Assembly: GCF_018070025.1 (NCBI RefSeq)
Contig: NZ_JAGPYQ010000001.1
Span: forward strand, 6,200,001 to 6,264,000
Direction of reading: 5' to 3'
From: Streptomyces liliiviolaceus
Lineage (GTDB): Bacteria > Actinomycetota > Actinomycetes > Streptomycetales > Streptomycetaceae
DNA length: 64,000 nucleotides
Below the pieces are notes generated by a model. It was not told the DNA's origin and searched no databases. It saw only the letters and a list, made by a program, of their open reading frames with translations. A program made the translations under genes and the position numbers. The first letter of the stretch is position 1; each line of letters starts with the position of its first letter. Shown piece after piece: positions 1 to 9,398 of this stretch.

Positions 1-990
<990 letters not shown>

Positions 991-991
991 G

Positions 992-1699
992 TCAGCTCAC
1001 CACTCCGGTCATCACGCCCACGGGTACGGCGACGAAGCCCGCCGTGAGCACCACGGCGAGCACGTTGGCGATGGTCTTGAAGGCCCGGTCACGGGTGCGG
1101 CTGCCCACGCCCAGGGTCTGTGCGGCGCTCCAGAAGCCGTGCTGGACGTGCAGGCCGAGCGCGAGCACCGCGACGATGTAGATGACGTTGCCGTACCAGG
1201 TGGAGAAGGTGTCGATCACGTTCTGGTACGGGTGTCCGTGCTGGAAGCCGTTCGCGTGGACGGTGCCGGTGGTCAGGTCCAGGATGTGCCAGACGATGAA
1301 CAGGCCGAGGATGATCCCGCCCCAGCGCATGGTCCGCGTGGCGTAGCTGGCGCGGGGCTTCTTGTGCACGTACTTGGCGGGGCGCGCGCCGATGTCGCGG
1401 CGGCTGAGCTGGTACGCGGAGACGGCGTGCGCGACGACGGCGACGACCAGGACCACGCGGACGATCCACAGGGCCCACTCGTAGTGGAGGAAGGGCTCGC
1501 CGAGGGTGCGCAGCCAGTGGGCGTAGTGGTCGAACTCGCCCTCCCCGAAGAAGATCTTGAGGTTGCCCAGCATGTGGACGGCCAGGTACCCCAGCATGAT
1601 CAGGCCGCTGACGGCCATGACGGTCTTCTTGCCGAGCGACGAGTCCCACATGGTGCGCGTCATGGACGGTTTTCGTTCCGTCCGCGTTGCCAGAGCCAT
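992..1699 (-). CDS. sdhC: Succinate dehydrogenase cytochrome b subunit
   Basis: Membrane anchor passing electrons from succinate dehydrogenase to quinone; 235 residues. Five hydrophobic segments at about 26-46, 74-97, 125-145, 168-190 and 208-232 fit the single-polypeptide type B anchor, which holds two haems. Candidate haem ligands inside helices are H42, H91, H138 and H184 (H187 is nearby). I chose ATG 1699 ([10 protein letters not shown]); a longer in-frame reading to 2101 would cross the promoter region and the divergent LysR gene. First gene of the operon, followed after 1 nt by sdhA. The 94-bp gap to the LysR gene carries a LysR-type palindrome, so control by that regulator is possible. 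Family certain; haem assignments are by position only. Confidence 0.93.
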   Translation of the reverse strand: MALATRTERKPSMTRTMWDSSLGKKTVMAVSGLIMLGYLAVHMLGNLKIFFGEGEFDHYAHWLRTLGEPFLHYEWALWIVRVVLVVAVVAHAVSAYQLSRRDIGARPAKYVHKKPRASYATRTMRWGGIILGLFIVWHILDLTTGTVHANGFQHGHPYQNVIDTFSTWYGNVIYIVAVLALGLHVQHGFWSAAQTLGVGSRTRDRAFKTIANVLAVVLTAGFVAVPVGVMTGVVS

Positions 1700-1758
1700 G
1701 CGCTCGACGCTACGGCCGCCGGGGTCGATCGGTCCAAGACATGGTCCGGCTCGTTTCC

Positions 1759-1773
1759 ATAGGTGATGCCTAT
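1759..1773. promoter_or_regulatory. LysR-type operator (ATAG-N7-CTAT) between sdhC and the LysR gene
   Basis: The 15-mer ATAGGTGATGCCTAT is a dyad of the T-N11-A form used by LysR regulators. It lies 20 bp before the LysR start and 59 bp before the sdhC start, inside the only shared control region. The ATAG...CTAT ends match the OxyR half-site consensus, but the inner positions match only partly. No other regulator gene adjoins, so the LysR protein at 1794 is the likely ligand. Confidence 0.6.
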
Positions 1774-1793
1774 CGTGGACGTACGATGGGGGC

Positions 1794-2678
1794 ATGCAGT
1801 TCCAGCAGCTCCAGTACTTCGTGGCCGTCGCCGAGACCCGGCATTTCACCCGGGCCGCCGAGGTGGTCCATGTGGCCCAGCCGTCGCTCTCCCAGCAGAT
1901 CAAGGCGCTGGAGCGGGAGTTGGGGGCCGATCTCTTCCTCCGGGCGCGGGGGAACATCACGCTCACGGACGCCGGGGAGGCGCTGCTGCCGCTGGCCCGG
2001 CGCATCCTCGCGGACGCGGAGACCGCCCGGCACGAGGTGCAGGAGCTGGCGCAGCTGCGCAGCGGGCGGGTGCGGCTGGGCGCGACGCCGAGCCTGTGCA
2101 CGGGGCTGCTGCCGGACGTGTTGCGCGCCTTCCACGACCGCTACCCCGGGATCAGGCTGCTGATCGAGGAGGGGGGCTCGCACGACCTCGTACGGGAGCT
2201 GGCGCGCGGGGCGCTCGACCTCGCTCTCGTCGTCCTGCCCCTGCCCACGCCGTCGCCCGCGCTGACCACGGTGGAGGTGCTGCGGGAGGACCTGGTGGTG
2301 GTGTCCTCGCCGGAGGCGCCGGCGCCGGGGGGTGGGCGGCGGGCCGTCGGGGTCCCCGACCTGGAGGGGGAACGGCTGGTGATGTTCCGGCACGGGTACG
2401 ACCTGCGGGAGCTGACCGTCGCCGCGTGTCGCTCCGCGGGGTTCGAGCCGGATTTCGCGGTCGAGGGCGGGGAGATGGATGCGGTGCTGGGGTTCGTGCG
2501 GGCGGGGTTGGGGGTGGCCGTGGTGCCGCGGATGGTGGCGGTGCGGTCGGGGGCGGGGTTGCGGGTGACGCCGCTGGCCCGTCCCGGGCTGGCCCGGACC
2601 ATCGCGCTGGCCCACCGCAGTGACGTGGCACCACCGAGGGCTGCGCGCGAGCTGCAGCGGATGCTGCTGGAGCGGTGA
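1794..2678 (+). CDS. LysR family transcriptional regulator
   Basis: DNA-binding regulator of 294 residues, the usual LysR length. The N-terminal winged helix covers about residues 1-60, with the recognition stretch AQPSLSQQIKALERELG; an effector-binding domain runs from about 90 to 290. Start ATG 1794 follows a GGGGG ribosome site. It diverges from sdhCA and has a T-N11-A dyad just upstream, the standard arrangement for autoregulation plus control of the divergent operon. Two cysteines are visible (SLCTG and AACRS), but not in the spacing of the OxyR redox pair, so I do not call it OxyR. Ligand unknown. Confidence 0.9.
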   Translation: MQFQQLQYFVAVAETRHFTRAAEVVHVAQPSLSQQIKALERELGADLFLRARGNITLTDAGEALLPLARRILADAETARHEVQELAQLRSGRVRLGATPSLCTGLLPDVLRAFHDRYPGIRLLIEEGGSHDLVRELARGALDLALVVLPLPTPSPALTTVEVLREDLVVVSSPEAPAPGGGRRAVGVPDLEGERLVMFRHGYDLRELTVAACRSAGFEPDFAVEGGEMDAVLGFVRAGLGVAVVPRMVAVRSGAGLRVTPLARPGLARTIALAHRSDVAPPRAARELQRMLLER

Positions 2679-2727
2679 GCGCCCCACTGATCGGCCGCTT
2701 GACAGGTGCGGCCCGGTACTACTCGTT

Positions 2728-3080
2728 GCGCAGTTCCCGCGCCCCTGGGGGGAAGGGGGTGACGGTTTATCCGGATGTGCGGGCGCGTTGTGGTTGGCCG
2801 CGCAGTTCCCCGCGCCCCTTCGGGGGCGCCGGTGGTTGCGCGTCCAGTACCCCTGAAGCGCCCCGGGAACGGCACACCCGCAGCCTCAAAACGCCCCGCA
2901 CCACAGGCGCCCTAAAGGGGCGCGGGGAACTGCGCGGCCAACACCGACGCACCCGCAGGTTCCAACCGACCGTCATCCCCTCCCCCTCAGGGGCGCGGGG
3001 AACTGCGCGCTCAGCCACAGCCCGCCCGCAGGTCCGGACAGGCCGGCACCACCCCTCCCCAGGGGCGCGGGGAACTGCGC
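2728..3080. repeat. Cluster of five 3'-end repeat elements between convergent genes
   Basis: This 460-bp gap (2679-3138) holds no gene. It carries five copies of a repeat with core CGCGCAGTTCCCCGCGCCCC. Two read on the plus strand (2728-2746, with one C missing, and 2799-2818), 49 nt beyond the LysR stop. Three read on the minus strand (2917-2936, 2990-3009, 3062-3080), 58 nt beyond the stop of the GGDEF-EAL gene. Most cores are followed by a GC hairpin, e.g. GCGCCCC-TTCG-GGGGCGC after the second. Each set therefore reads in the sense of the gene ending beside it. The same element recurs at 16281, 24321, 42960-43134, 47749-47843, 53105-53327 and 57836. A role in transcript termination or 3'-end processing is inferred. 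Confidence 0.85.
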
Positions 3081-3138
3081 AGCGAGCCACGACCCACCTG
3101 AACGGGAGATATGCGCGTCCCTCGAAGGGAAACCCCGC

Positions 3139-5274
3139 TCAACCCGTCGCATCCACCAGCGCCAGGTCGTGCAACCGGTCCGGCGGGCCAGGGCGGGCGT
3201 AGTACCAGCCCTGTGCCGTGTCGCAGCCCAGGAGACGCAGCTGCTCCGCCTGCGCCCCCGTCTCCACCCCCTCCACCGTGACCGCGAGGTCCAGGCTGTG
3301 GGCCAGCGACACGATCCCCTCGACGATCTTGAGGTCGACGGGATCCGCGGGAAACTGCTGCATGCCCTGCGTGAAGGACCGGTCGAGCTTCAGGATGCTC
3401 ACCGGCAGCCGCCGCAGATTGGCCAGGTTCGAGTACCCCGTACCGAAGTCGTCCAGCGCGATGTCGACACCCATCTCGGCCAGCCGACGCAGCGGCTTCA
3501 GCAGGTCGTCGTCCGCCCCGATCAGCGCCGACTCGGTGACCTCCAGGCAGAGCGAGTTCGGTTCGAGACCGACCCGCTCCAGGATGTCCACCGTGTCGGA
3601 GACCAGCCCGGGATGGGTCAACTGGCAAGGCGACAGGTTCACATTGATCCGCAGCGGGCCCGCGTCGGAGTGACGTTCCTGCCACTCACGCGCCTGCCGG
3701 ACCGACTGCTCCAGCACCCAGCGGCCCAGCGGCACGATCAGCCCGGTGTGCTCGGCCAGCGGGATGAACCGGTCGGGCCCGAGCACCCCGTGCTGCGGAT
3801 GCAGCCACCGGACCAGCGCCTCGGCCCCGTGCACACTGCCGTCACCGAGATGCACGAGCGGCTGGTACTCGATGAAGAACTCGCCCCGGTCCAGCGCCGC
3901 GGGCAGCGCCGTGGTGAGCCCGTGCCGGGTGATCGCGCGGGCGTCCGCCTCGGCGTCGGCCAGCTCGTAACGGTTGCCGCCCGCCGACTTGGCCCGGTAC
4001 ATCGTGATGTCGGCGCTGCGCAGCACCTCCGCCGGACCGCGTTCGCCCGCGGGGCCCTCGACGATGCCGATGCTGCCGCGCACGGTGAGTTCACGGCCGT
4101 CGATACGGACCGGCGTGACCAGCGCGTTCATGATGCGGTCGGCGAGCGCGTCGACCTCGCTCTCGGTGTCGGGCCCGGTGGTCAGCGCCACGAACTCGTC
4201 GCCGCCGAGCCGGGCCACCATCTCGCCGGGCGCGGTCGCGCAGGACTGCAGCCGGTCGGCGACCTCGACGAGCAGCCGGTCCCCCGCCGCGTGCCCGAGG
4301 CTGTCGTTGATGGTCTTGAAGCCGTCGAGGTCGAGGTAGCAGAGCCCGAACCGCTGGCCGTCGCCCGCCGCGAGCGCCTTGTCGAGCCGCTCGAAGAACA
4401 GCGTGCGGTTGGGCAGCCCGGTGAGCGCGTCGTGCGTGGCCTCGTACCGCAGCCGGAGGTTGAGCAGCCTGCGCTCGGTGGTGTCCTCCATGAGGGCGAG
4501 CTGGTACTGCGGCCGGCCGTCCGGGTCGCGCAGCAGCGAGACGGTGAGGTTGGTCCACAGAACCGTTCCGTCGGGCCGGTAGAAGGCCTTCTCGACGTGG
4601 TAGTGCTCGCGGTCGCCGCGCACCAGCTCCTCGTAGAGCCGCCAGACCTGCGCGCCGTCCTCGGGGTGGGTCCACTCGGTGACGTTGCGTCCGCGCATCA
4701 GCTGCTCGGTGCCGCCGAACATACGCAGCAGGGCGTTGTTCACCTGCAGGATGTTGCCGTCGAGGTCCGCGACGCCGATGCCTATGGCCGCGCCCTCGAA
4801 GACCGCGCGGAAGCGTGCCTCGGTCGCGTGCAGCGCGTCCGCGACGATGCCCTGGGCCTGGAGCGCGGCGCGTGCGATGGTCTCCTGCTCGGCCAGCGTC
4901 CGCTCCCGCAGCGCCCGCGCGAACCCGGCCGCCATGGCGTGCTGCAGCCGCGCGGAGCGGGCGCGCAGGGCGTCCTGGGCTCCGTCCCCGCCGCAGTAGA
5001 GCACCAGGTAGGCGTCGACGCAGTCGAGTGTGGCGCTGAGCGCCTCGGGCTCCGTGCAGTGCGCCCCGATCAGCGCGGCGCCGACGGCCTGTCCCTCGGC
5101 CGCCTCGAACGTCCTGGCCCGCAGCGCCTCGCTGAGCCGCCTGGCGAGCGGCACGAGGCGCTGCTCGAACTCCGGGCGGGTCAGCGACGTGGCGGTCACC
5201 GGGAAGACGGCCCGGCTCCAGATCGTCGCGAACCTGCGCAGTCTGTCCTCCGGCCCGTCCGGCTCCGCGGTCAC
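3139..5274 (-). CDS. rmdA: PAS-GGDEF-EAL cyclic-di-GMP enzyme (RmdA type)
   Basis: Bifunctional c-di-GMP turnover protein of 711 residues, predicted cytosolic because no membrane segment is visible. An uncharacterised N-terminal domain covers 1-145, PAS/PAC 150-265, GGDEF 275-435 and EAL 450-705. The cyclase motif GGDEF is intact at 357-361, but the allosteric RxxD I-site position reads APGE, so product inhibition is probably lost. The phosphodiesterase side looks complete: EAL 485-487, NVNLS, LEVTES, DDFGTGYSN, KLDRSF and VEGVET. Start GTG 5274 overlaps the methyltransferase stop as GTGA; a longer in-frame reading to 6393 only shadows that gene. Domain order and the nearby sdh genes match, from memory, S. 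coelicolor RmdA (SCO0928), a phosphodiesterase needed for aerial mycelium. The symbol is by that resemblance. Confidence 0.88.
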   Translation of the reverse strand: MTAEPDGPEDRLRRFATIWSRAVFPVTATSLTRPEFEQRLVPLARRLSEALRARTFEAAEGQAVGAALIGAHCTEPEALSATLDCVDAYLVLYCGGDGAQDALRARSARLQHAMAAGFARALRERTLAEQETIARAALQAQGIVADALHATEARFRAVFEGAAIGIGVADLDGNILQVNNALLRMFGGTEQLMRGRNVTEWTHPEDGAQVWRLYEELVRGDREHYHVEKAFYRPDGTVLWTNLTVSLLRDPDGRPQYQLALMEDTTERRLLNLRLRYEATHDALTGLPNRTLFFERLDKALAAGDGQRFGLCYLDLDGFKTINDSLGHAAGDRLLVEVADRLQSCATAPGEMVARLGGDEFVALTTGPDTESEVDALADRIMNALVTPVRIDGRELTVRGSIGIVEGPAGERGPAEVLRSADITMYRAKSAGGNRYELADAEADARAITRHGLTTALPAALDRGEFFIEYQPLVHLGDGSVHGAEALVRWLHPQHGVLGPDRFIPLAEHTGLIVPLGRWVLEQSVRQAREWQERHSDAGPLRINVNLSPCQLTHPGLVSDTVDILERVGLEPNSLCLEVTESALIGADDDLLKPLRRLAEMGVDIALDDFGTGYSNLANLRRLPVSILKLDRSFTQGMQQFPADPVDLKIVEGIVSLAHSLDLAVTVEGVETGAQAEQLRLLGCDTAQGWYYARPGPPDRLHDLALVDATG

Positions 5275-6083
5275 GCCGTGCGCCCCACGCCCGCGAAACC
5301 CGAGTAGGAATAAGGATCCTCGTCCTCGGACGCCGGGTCGGGCCGCCAGTTCGGCATCGGCACCAGTCCGGGTTCCACCATGTCGTACCCCTCGAAGAAC
5401 CGCGCGATGTCCTCGCGCGAGCGCATGATCAGCGGGTTTCGGATGTCCTTGTAGACGTCGACGGCGCCCCCGGCCCGCTCCGGGGGGAGCGGGATTCCCT
5501 CGTACGAGGCGTGCGTGACGACCAGCAGACTGCCGGGCGCGAGGGCGTCCCTCAGCTCGGCCACGGCATCGTACGGGTCGTCCTCGTCCTCCACGAAGTG
5601 CAGTATGGCAACGAGAAGCAGGGCCACTGGCTGATTCAGGTCTATCAGACGCCGCAGACCCGGACTCGCCAGGATCTCCCGGGGCTTGCGGAGGTCGGCC
5701 GTGATGACGTCCGCGTTCTCGTTGCCGTCCAGCACGGCCTCGCTGTGCGCGACGGCCACCGGGTCGTGGTCCACGTAGACGACTCGGGCGCCGGGACGGG
5801 CGCTCTGGGCCACCTCGTGGACGTTGCCGAAGGTGGGGATGCCCGAGCCGATGTCGAGGAACTGGTCGATGCCCTCGGCGGCCGCGAAGCGCACGGCGCG
5901 ACGCAGGAACGCCCGGTTCGCCTGCATGACCTTGGGGAGCCCCGGCATGAACTCCATGGCCCTGCGCGCGGCTTCCCTGTCGACCTCGAAGTTGTGCGAT
6001 CCGCCCAGGTAGTAGTCGTAGATGCGGCTCACACTGGGTACCGAGATGTCGATGCCGCGTGGGGCCCAGGCGGGACGCTCCAT
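5271..6083 (-). CDS. SAM-dependent methyltransferase, DUF574 family
   Basis: Class I methyltransferase of 270 residues, in the actinobacterial DUF574 (Methyltransf_19) family. The opening WAPRGIDISVPSVSRIYDYYLGG is the family hallmark (residues 6-28). The SAM-binding loop DIGSGIPT is at 77-84 and the acidic loop VDHDP at 104-108. Start ATG 6083 has GGAGAG shortly upstream. The stop overlaps the GTG of the c-di-GMP gene, implying one transcript and translational coupling. Substrate unknown; many copies of this family occur per Streptomyces genome and few are characterised. The 5' region to about 6320 must hold the operon promoter, though I see no clear consensus there. Confidence 0.9.
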   Translation of the reverse strand: MERPAWAPRGIDISVPSVSRIYDYYLGGSHNFEVDREAARRAMEFMPGLPKVMQANRAFLRRAVRFAAAEGIDQFLDIGSGIPTFGNVHEVAQSARPGARVVYVDHDPVAVAHSEAVLDGNENADVITADLRKPREILASPGLRRLIDLNQPVALLLVAILHFVEDEDDPYDAVAELRDALAPGSLLVVTHASYEGIPLPPERAGGAVDVYKDIRNPLIMRSREDIARFFEGYDMVEPGLVPMPNWRPDPASEDEDPYSYSGFAGVGRTA

Positions 6084-6320
6084 CTATCTCTCCAAGGCGT
6101 AGACGATCCGGTGTTCGAGCTGAGGCTACTGATCGCCCGCCAATGGAGCGAGTGGAAACGGAAATTGACCGTCCGTTCAAGGCCACTGCCTCGGGCACGT
6201 GCCGAATGGAAGGCCCAGCGAAATCGCCCCGAAGCATTCCAAAAGAGATCCGATGCAACTGCGCGGAGTCACGAGCGGAACCACGAAGAGTCGCCCCGGG
6301 ACACGTTCGGATGTGAAAAA

Positions 6321-6363
6321 GCCGTTTCGCTCCCTCCGCGTGATGCGAAGGGAGCGAAACGGC
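6321..6363 (-). terminator. Rho-independent terminator of the lipoprotein gene
   Basis: A perfect 15-bp stem pairs 6321-6335 with 6349-6363 around a 13-nt loop. On the minus strand it is followed by TTTTT. It lies about 80 nt after the stop of the lipoprotein gene at 6444 and is the clearest intrinsic terminator in the window. The rest of the gap up to the methyltransferase start at 6083 shows nothing else recognisable. Confidence 0.88.
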
Positions 6364-6372
6364 GATTGTGCC

Positions 6373-6444
6373 CACTTGTTCCGATGCGGCCACTTGTTGC
6401 GGTGTGGCTACTTGTTGCGGTGTGGCTACTCGTTCCGATGCGGC
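6373..6444. repeat. Four tandem 18-bp repeats after the lipoprotein stop
   Basis: Four adjoining 18-bp units start at 6373, 6391, 6409 and 6427. Units 1 and 4 share the core GTTCCGATGCGGC, and units 2 and 3 the core GTTGCGGTGTGGC, so the array reads A-B-B-A. It fills the space between the lipoprotein stop (6444-6446) and its terminator, in the 3' untranslated region. The unit length is a multiple of three, but the array is outside the reading frame of the gene. Confidence 0.85.
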
Positions 6445-7418
6445 TACTTCGGCTTGCCGAGCGGCTTGCCCTCGGGGGAGATGGCGTACCAGGTGCCGCC
6501 GACACCCTGCCCGTTGGTGTCGCCGGGCTTCTTGTCACCCGCGAAGGTGTAGAGCGGCCAGCAGTCGATGCTCTGCTGCTTGAGCCCGTCCGGACGGTTG
6601 TTGATGACGTAGCCGCGCTTGCCGTCGTTCTTGTTGTCGATGCCCTTGGTGTCGGCGGCGTCCACCGGCTCGACGACCGGCCACTTCTCCAGGCATGCGC
6701 CGATGCAGTTCGACTTCATCGGCCACGGGACGTCCTTCTCGAACCGGTAGACCGTCATACCGTTCTTGTCGATGACGACCTCGCCGAGCTCCGGGTCGTT
6801 ACGGGTCGACAGGCCGGGCAGGTCGGCGGCCTCCGCCGTGCCGCCCCCGCCGCCTGCGGACGCCTTCTTGCCCGTGGGGGCCGAGGCGTACCAAGTGCCG
6901 CCCACACCCTGGCCCTTGACGTCACCGGCCTTGGTGTCCTTCGCGAACCGGTACTGCGGCCAGCCGTCGATGGTCAGCTGCTTCGTACCGTCGGAACGGG
7001 TGACCTCGCCCAGCAGAGCCTTGTCGATACCCACCGGGGCCGCGGCACCCGAGGACGGGACCGGGGGCCAGGCCGTGGCGCAGTCGCCGTCACAGGTCGA
7101 CTTCGGCGGCTCCGCCGTGTCCTTGTCGAAGCGGTACAGCGTCATGCCCGCGCTGTCCGTGACCACCTCGCCGAGCTTGGCGGTGTCCGACACGGCAAGC
7201 TGACCGGCGCTCTGGGCGACCGCGCCCTGTCCGTCCGCCGCGGCGGCGCCCGTCTCGGTCGACGCTCCCGCCGAACCGTAACCGCCCGCCGCGGGCGCCG
7301 CGCCCACGTTCTGGCTGCCGGTCGAAGTGTCCGCCTTTTCCTGACCGCACGCCGTCGTCAGCACCAGCACTGCCGCAGCTGACGCTACGAGTGAGGCGCT
7401 CCGCCAGGAGGTCTTCAT
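6444..7418 (-). CDS. Secreted lipoprotein with four Lipoprotein_15-type repeats
   Basis: Surface lipoprotein of 324 residues. The signal peptide ends in a lipobox, LTTAC, with the lipidated cysteine at 24. A low-complexity linker rich in Ala, Gly and Ser covers 30-75. Two repeat pairs of the 'secreted repeat of unknown function' family (PF03640) follow at about 80-180 and 208-315. They carry the motifs MTLYRFDKD and MTVYRFEKD, the cysteine pairs CDGDC and CIGAC, and GQGVGGTWYA near the end of each pair. Start ATG 7418 follows GCGGGAG; a longer reading to 7454 lacks support. The role is unknown; the paired cysteines and tyrosines suggest redox or metal chemistry at the envelope, but that is speculation. 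A shorter relative lies at 29119. Confidence 0.9.
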   Translation of the reverse strand: MKTSWRSASLVASAAAVLVLTTACGQEKADTSTGSQNVGAAPAAGGYGSAGASTETGAAAADGQGAVAQSAGQLAVSDTAKLGEVVTDSAGMTLYRFDKDTAEPPKSTCDGDCATAWPPVPSSGAAAPVGIDKALLGEVTRSDGTKQLTIDGWPQYRFAKDTKAGDVKGQGVGGTWYASAPTGKKASAGGGGGTAEAADLPGLSTRNDPELGEVVIDKNGMTVYRFEKDVPWPMKSNCIGACLEKWPVVEPVDAADTKGIDNKNDGKRGYVINNRPDGLKQQSIDCWPLYTFAGDKKPGDTNGQGVGGTWYAISPEGKPLGKPK

Positions 7419-7744
7419 TGGTAACTCCCGCTGTTTGCATAGGTGTTGCGGCACTGCTCAGCACCGCGTATGGCCCTAGGTACGGGCGGGGGTGCGGTGA
7501 GTGTTCAAAGTGAGCACACATTTCTTTCTGGTAACGCCCGGGAGCCCTGCTCAGGGAGGGGTCGGGGAAGCGTCGGGAGGCGTCGGGGAAAGAGTGAGGA
7601 GGGGCCACCCGGGAACCTCGGCGTCCGGCGCGACTCCGGCCCCGGAACGCTCGCGGCGTCGTTCGGCAACGGCCTGAGGCCCCCTTGTCCCTCCTTCGGG
7701 GCAATTACCCCGCCAGTCCCCCATATGTGGGTGCACGGGGACCG
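7419..7744. other. Divergent promoter region, no gene seen
   Basis: This 326-bp gap separates the lipoprotein gene (minus) from the proline-rich gene (plus) and must hold both promoters. It contains a G-rich stretch with repeated GTCGGG(G/A)A motifs at about 7560-7590 and a small CCCA-TATG-TGGG hairpin at 7720-7731 just before the next gene. I cannot match either to a known riboswitch or operator. Confidence 0.4.
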
Positions 7745-8356
7745 ATGATCACGATCGTGCCTGGACCAAAAAGAACCAAGCGACCGCTCCGACTCGCCCT
7801 CGGCATACGGCTACTGGCCCTGCTCACCCTGACGTGGGTCGCGGGCGGCGCGCCGGCCCCCGCGACCGCCGACGCGTGCGCGTACGCCTCCTCGGGCCCC
7901 GGCGGAGTCTCGGCGGTGTCGGTCGCGGGCACCTGCCCGACCCCGACTCCCCCACCGCCCCCGCCCTCGACGCCGTGTCCGACGACCCCGCCGCCCAGCC
8001 CGCCGCCGAAGCCCCCTCCCCCACCAAAACAGCCGCCGAAGCCGGCCCCCACCCCGACACCACCGCCGAAACCGACGCCTCCGCCACGACCCGCGCCCGC
8101 CGCCCCGGTCGTCGTACCGCCCGCTCCCGTACCGCCACGGCCGATCCCCGCCACGCCACGTCCGACGCCTCCCTCGCCACGCCCGGCACCGCCCCCGAGC
8201 GCGCGGCCCGGCCCGTCGGCGACCCCGGTGAGCTATCCGCCGTACCGCATCAGGGCGCGCAAGGCCCCGCCCCGCGGCGGCCCCTCCCTCGTGTCGCTCA
8301 CCCTGCTCATCACCGCGCCCGCTGTGCTCGCCGCCGCCGCGCTGCGCCCGCGCTGA
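7745..8356 (+). CDS. Secreted proline-rich protein with C-terminal membrane segment
   Basis: Hypothetical cell-envelope protein of 203 residues. An N-terminal hydrophobic stretch (RLLALLTLTWVAGG, about 20-36) acts as signal sequence. About 90 residues consisting mostly of Pro, Thr, Lys and Ala then form an extended spacer typical of wall-spanning regions. A C-terminal hydrophobic segment (about 180-200) ends in RPR. I chose ATG 7745, which follows CACGGGG, over an in-frame ATG 60 nt upstream. No LPXTG-like motif precedes the terminal helix. It is followed after 32 nt by the DUF4239 gene, perhaps in one transcript. Function unknown. Confidence 0.7.
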   Translation: MITIVPGPKRTKRPLRLALGIRLLALLTLTWVAGGAPAPATADACAYASSGPGGVSAVSVAGTCPTPTPPPPPPSTPCPTTPPPSPPPKPPPPPKQPPKPAPTPTPPPKPTPPPRPAPAAPVVVPPAPVPPRPIPATPRPTPPSPRPAPPPSARPGPSATPVSYPPYRIRARKAPPRGGPSLVSLTLLITAPAVLAAAALRPR

Positions 8357-8388
8357 CCCGGCGCCCGCACTGACCCCTGGAGGAATCC

Positions 8389-9153
8389 TTGTCGGAATGG
8401 CTTGTTCTCGCCCTCGCGATGGCCGCCGCGGCCGTCGTCGTCCTCGTCGTCACCTTCGTACGGCACCGCACCGTCTCCGAGGACGACGATCCGTCCGACA
8501 CCCCGGACGTCATCGAGTACATGACGATGATGATCGGCGTGGTGTACGCCATCGTGCTCGGCCTCGCCATCGCCGGAGTCTGGGAGGCGCGGGGCGTCGC
8601 CGAGGACCACGTGCAGACGGAGGCACAGGCGCTGCACGAGATCCATGAGCGGGTACGCGTCTATCCGCCGGACGTCCGCGACCGCATCCGCGCCGACGTC
8701 GACGCCTATGTCGATCACGTCGTCACCACCGAGTGGAAGACCATGGCCGACCACGGCCACGTCACCGGGCGGGGGGCGGAACTGCTGAACCGGATCCGCC
8801 AGGACGTCACCGACTACGAGCCGAGGACGGACTTCGAGGCCCAGGCCTACCAGCCGCTCCTCGACCAGGTGACCGCGGCGGACACCGCGCGCACCGCCCG
8901 CGCGGACTCGACATCGCCGACCATGCCGGGCGTCGTGTGGTTCGGTCTGATCACCGGGGCCGTGGTGACGGTCGGGCTGATCTTCGCCCTGCAGATCCGC
9001 CGCACCGCGCGCGAGGTGATCCTGGCGGGCCTGTTCGCCGCGCTGATCGCCTTCCTGCTCTTCCTGATCTGGGACTTCGACGCGCCCTACAGCCGCGGGA
9101 TCACGGCGACCGCCGAGCCGTTCCTGGCGCACTTCCCGGACGCCGGGAAGTGA
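8389..9153 (+). CDS. DUF4239 (bestrophin-like) membrane protein
   Basis: Integral membrane protein of 254 residues. Hydrophobic segments lie at about 5-23, 43-64, 180-202 and 209-231, with a large hydrophilic region in between at 70-178. The layout and the sequence around GVVYAIVLGLAIAGVWEAR fit the DUF4239 family. The start is TTG 8389: a strong GGAGG sits 5 nt upstream and no ATG fits. It lies 32 nt downstream of the proline-rich gene. No function is established for the family that I can rely on; an ion-channel role is only suggested by the bestrophin-like label. Confidence 0.8.
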   Translation: MSEWLVLALAMAAAAVVVLVVTFVRHRTVSEDDDPSDTPDVIEYMTMMIGVVYAIVLGLAIAGVWEARGVAEDHVQTEAQALHEIHERVRVYPPDVRDRIRADVDAYVDHVVTTEWKTMADHGHVTGRGAELLNRIRQDVTDYEPRTDFEAQAYQPLLDQVTAADTARTARADSTSPTMPGVVWFGLITGAVVTVGLIFALQIRRTAREVILAGLFAALIAFLLFLIWDFDAPYSRGITATAEPFLAHFPDAGK

Positions 9154-9398
9154 CCCTGCCCGGCACCGGAGGGTGAGGGACCGGCGCCCGATCCCGCACC
9201 CCGGGGGCGGGCGCCACGCCGTGTCCGTCCCCCGGGCGGAGGCGCCGATTACCCGGTTCGGCCCACACGATTGCCCCATTCGCGCGACTGCGATCGCGCC
9301 CGCGCCCGCACCTTCCTAGCGTTTCGAACATCGAGGTGCATGTACGGCGCAGCGGAAACGGTCCGCGGGCTGCTCCTCGGGGACCCGGAGGACTCACC

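Noticed and set aside
1759..1773. Calling the regulator at 1794 OxyR because of the ATAG...CTAT site
   Set aside because: The protein lacks the OxyR cysteine spacing and no catalase or peroxidase gene adjoins; the site is only a general LysR dyad match.
2728..3080. CRISPR array at the repeat clusters
   Set aside because: Copies are in both orientations, spacing is irregular, no cas genes are near, and copies occur singly at gene ends elsewhere.
3169..5307. 712-codon open frame opposite the GGDEF-EAL gene
   Set aside because: Antisense shadow; the minus strand carries complete PAS, GGDEF and EAL domains.
7419..7744. c-di-AMP (ydaO-type) riboswitch before the proline-rich gene
   Set aside because: I looked for its conserved blocks and could not align them; only a small hairpin is present.
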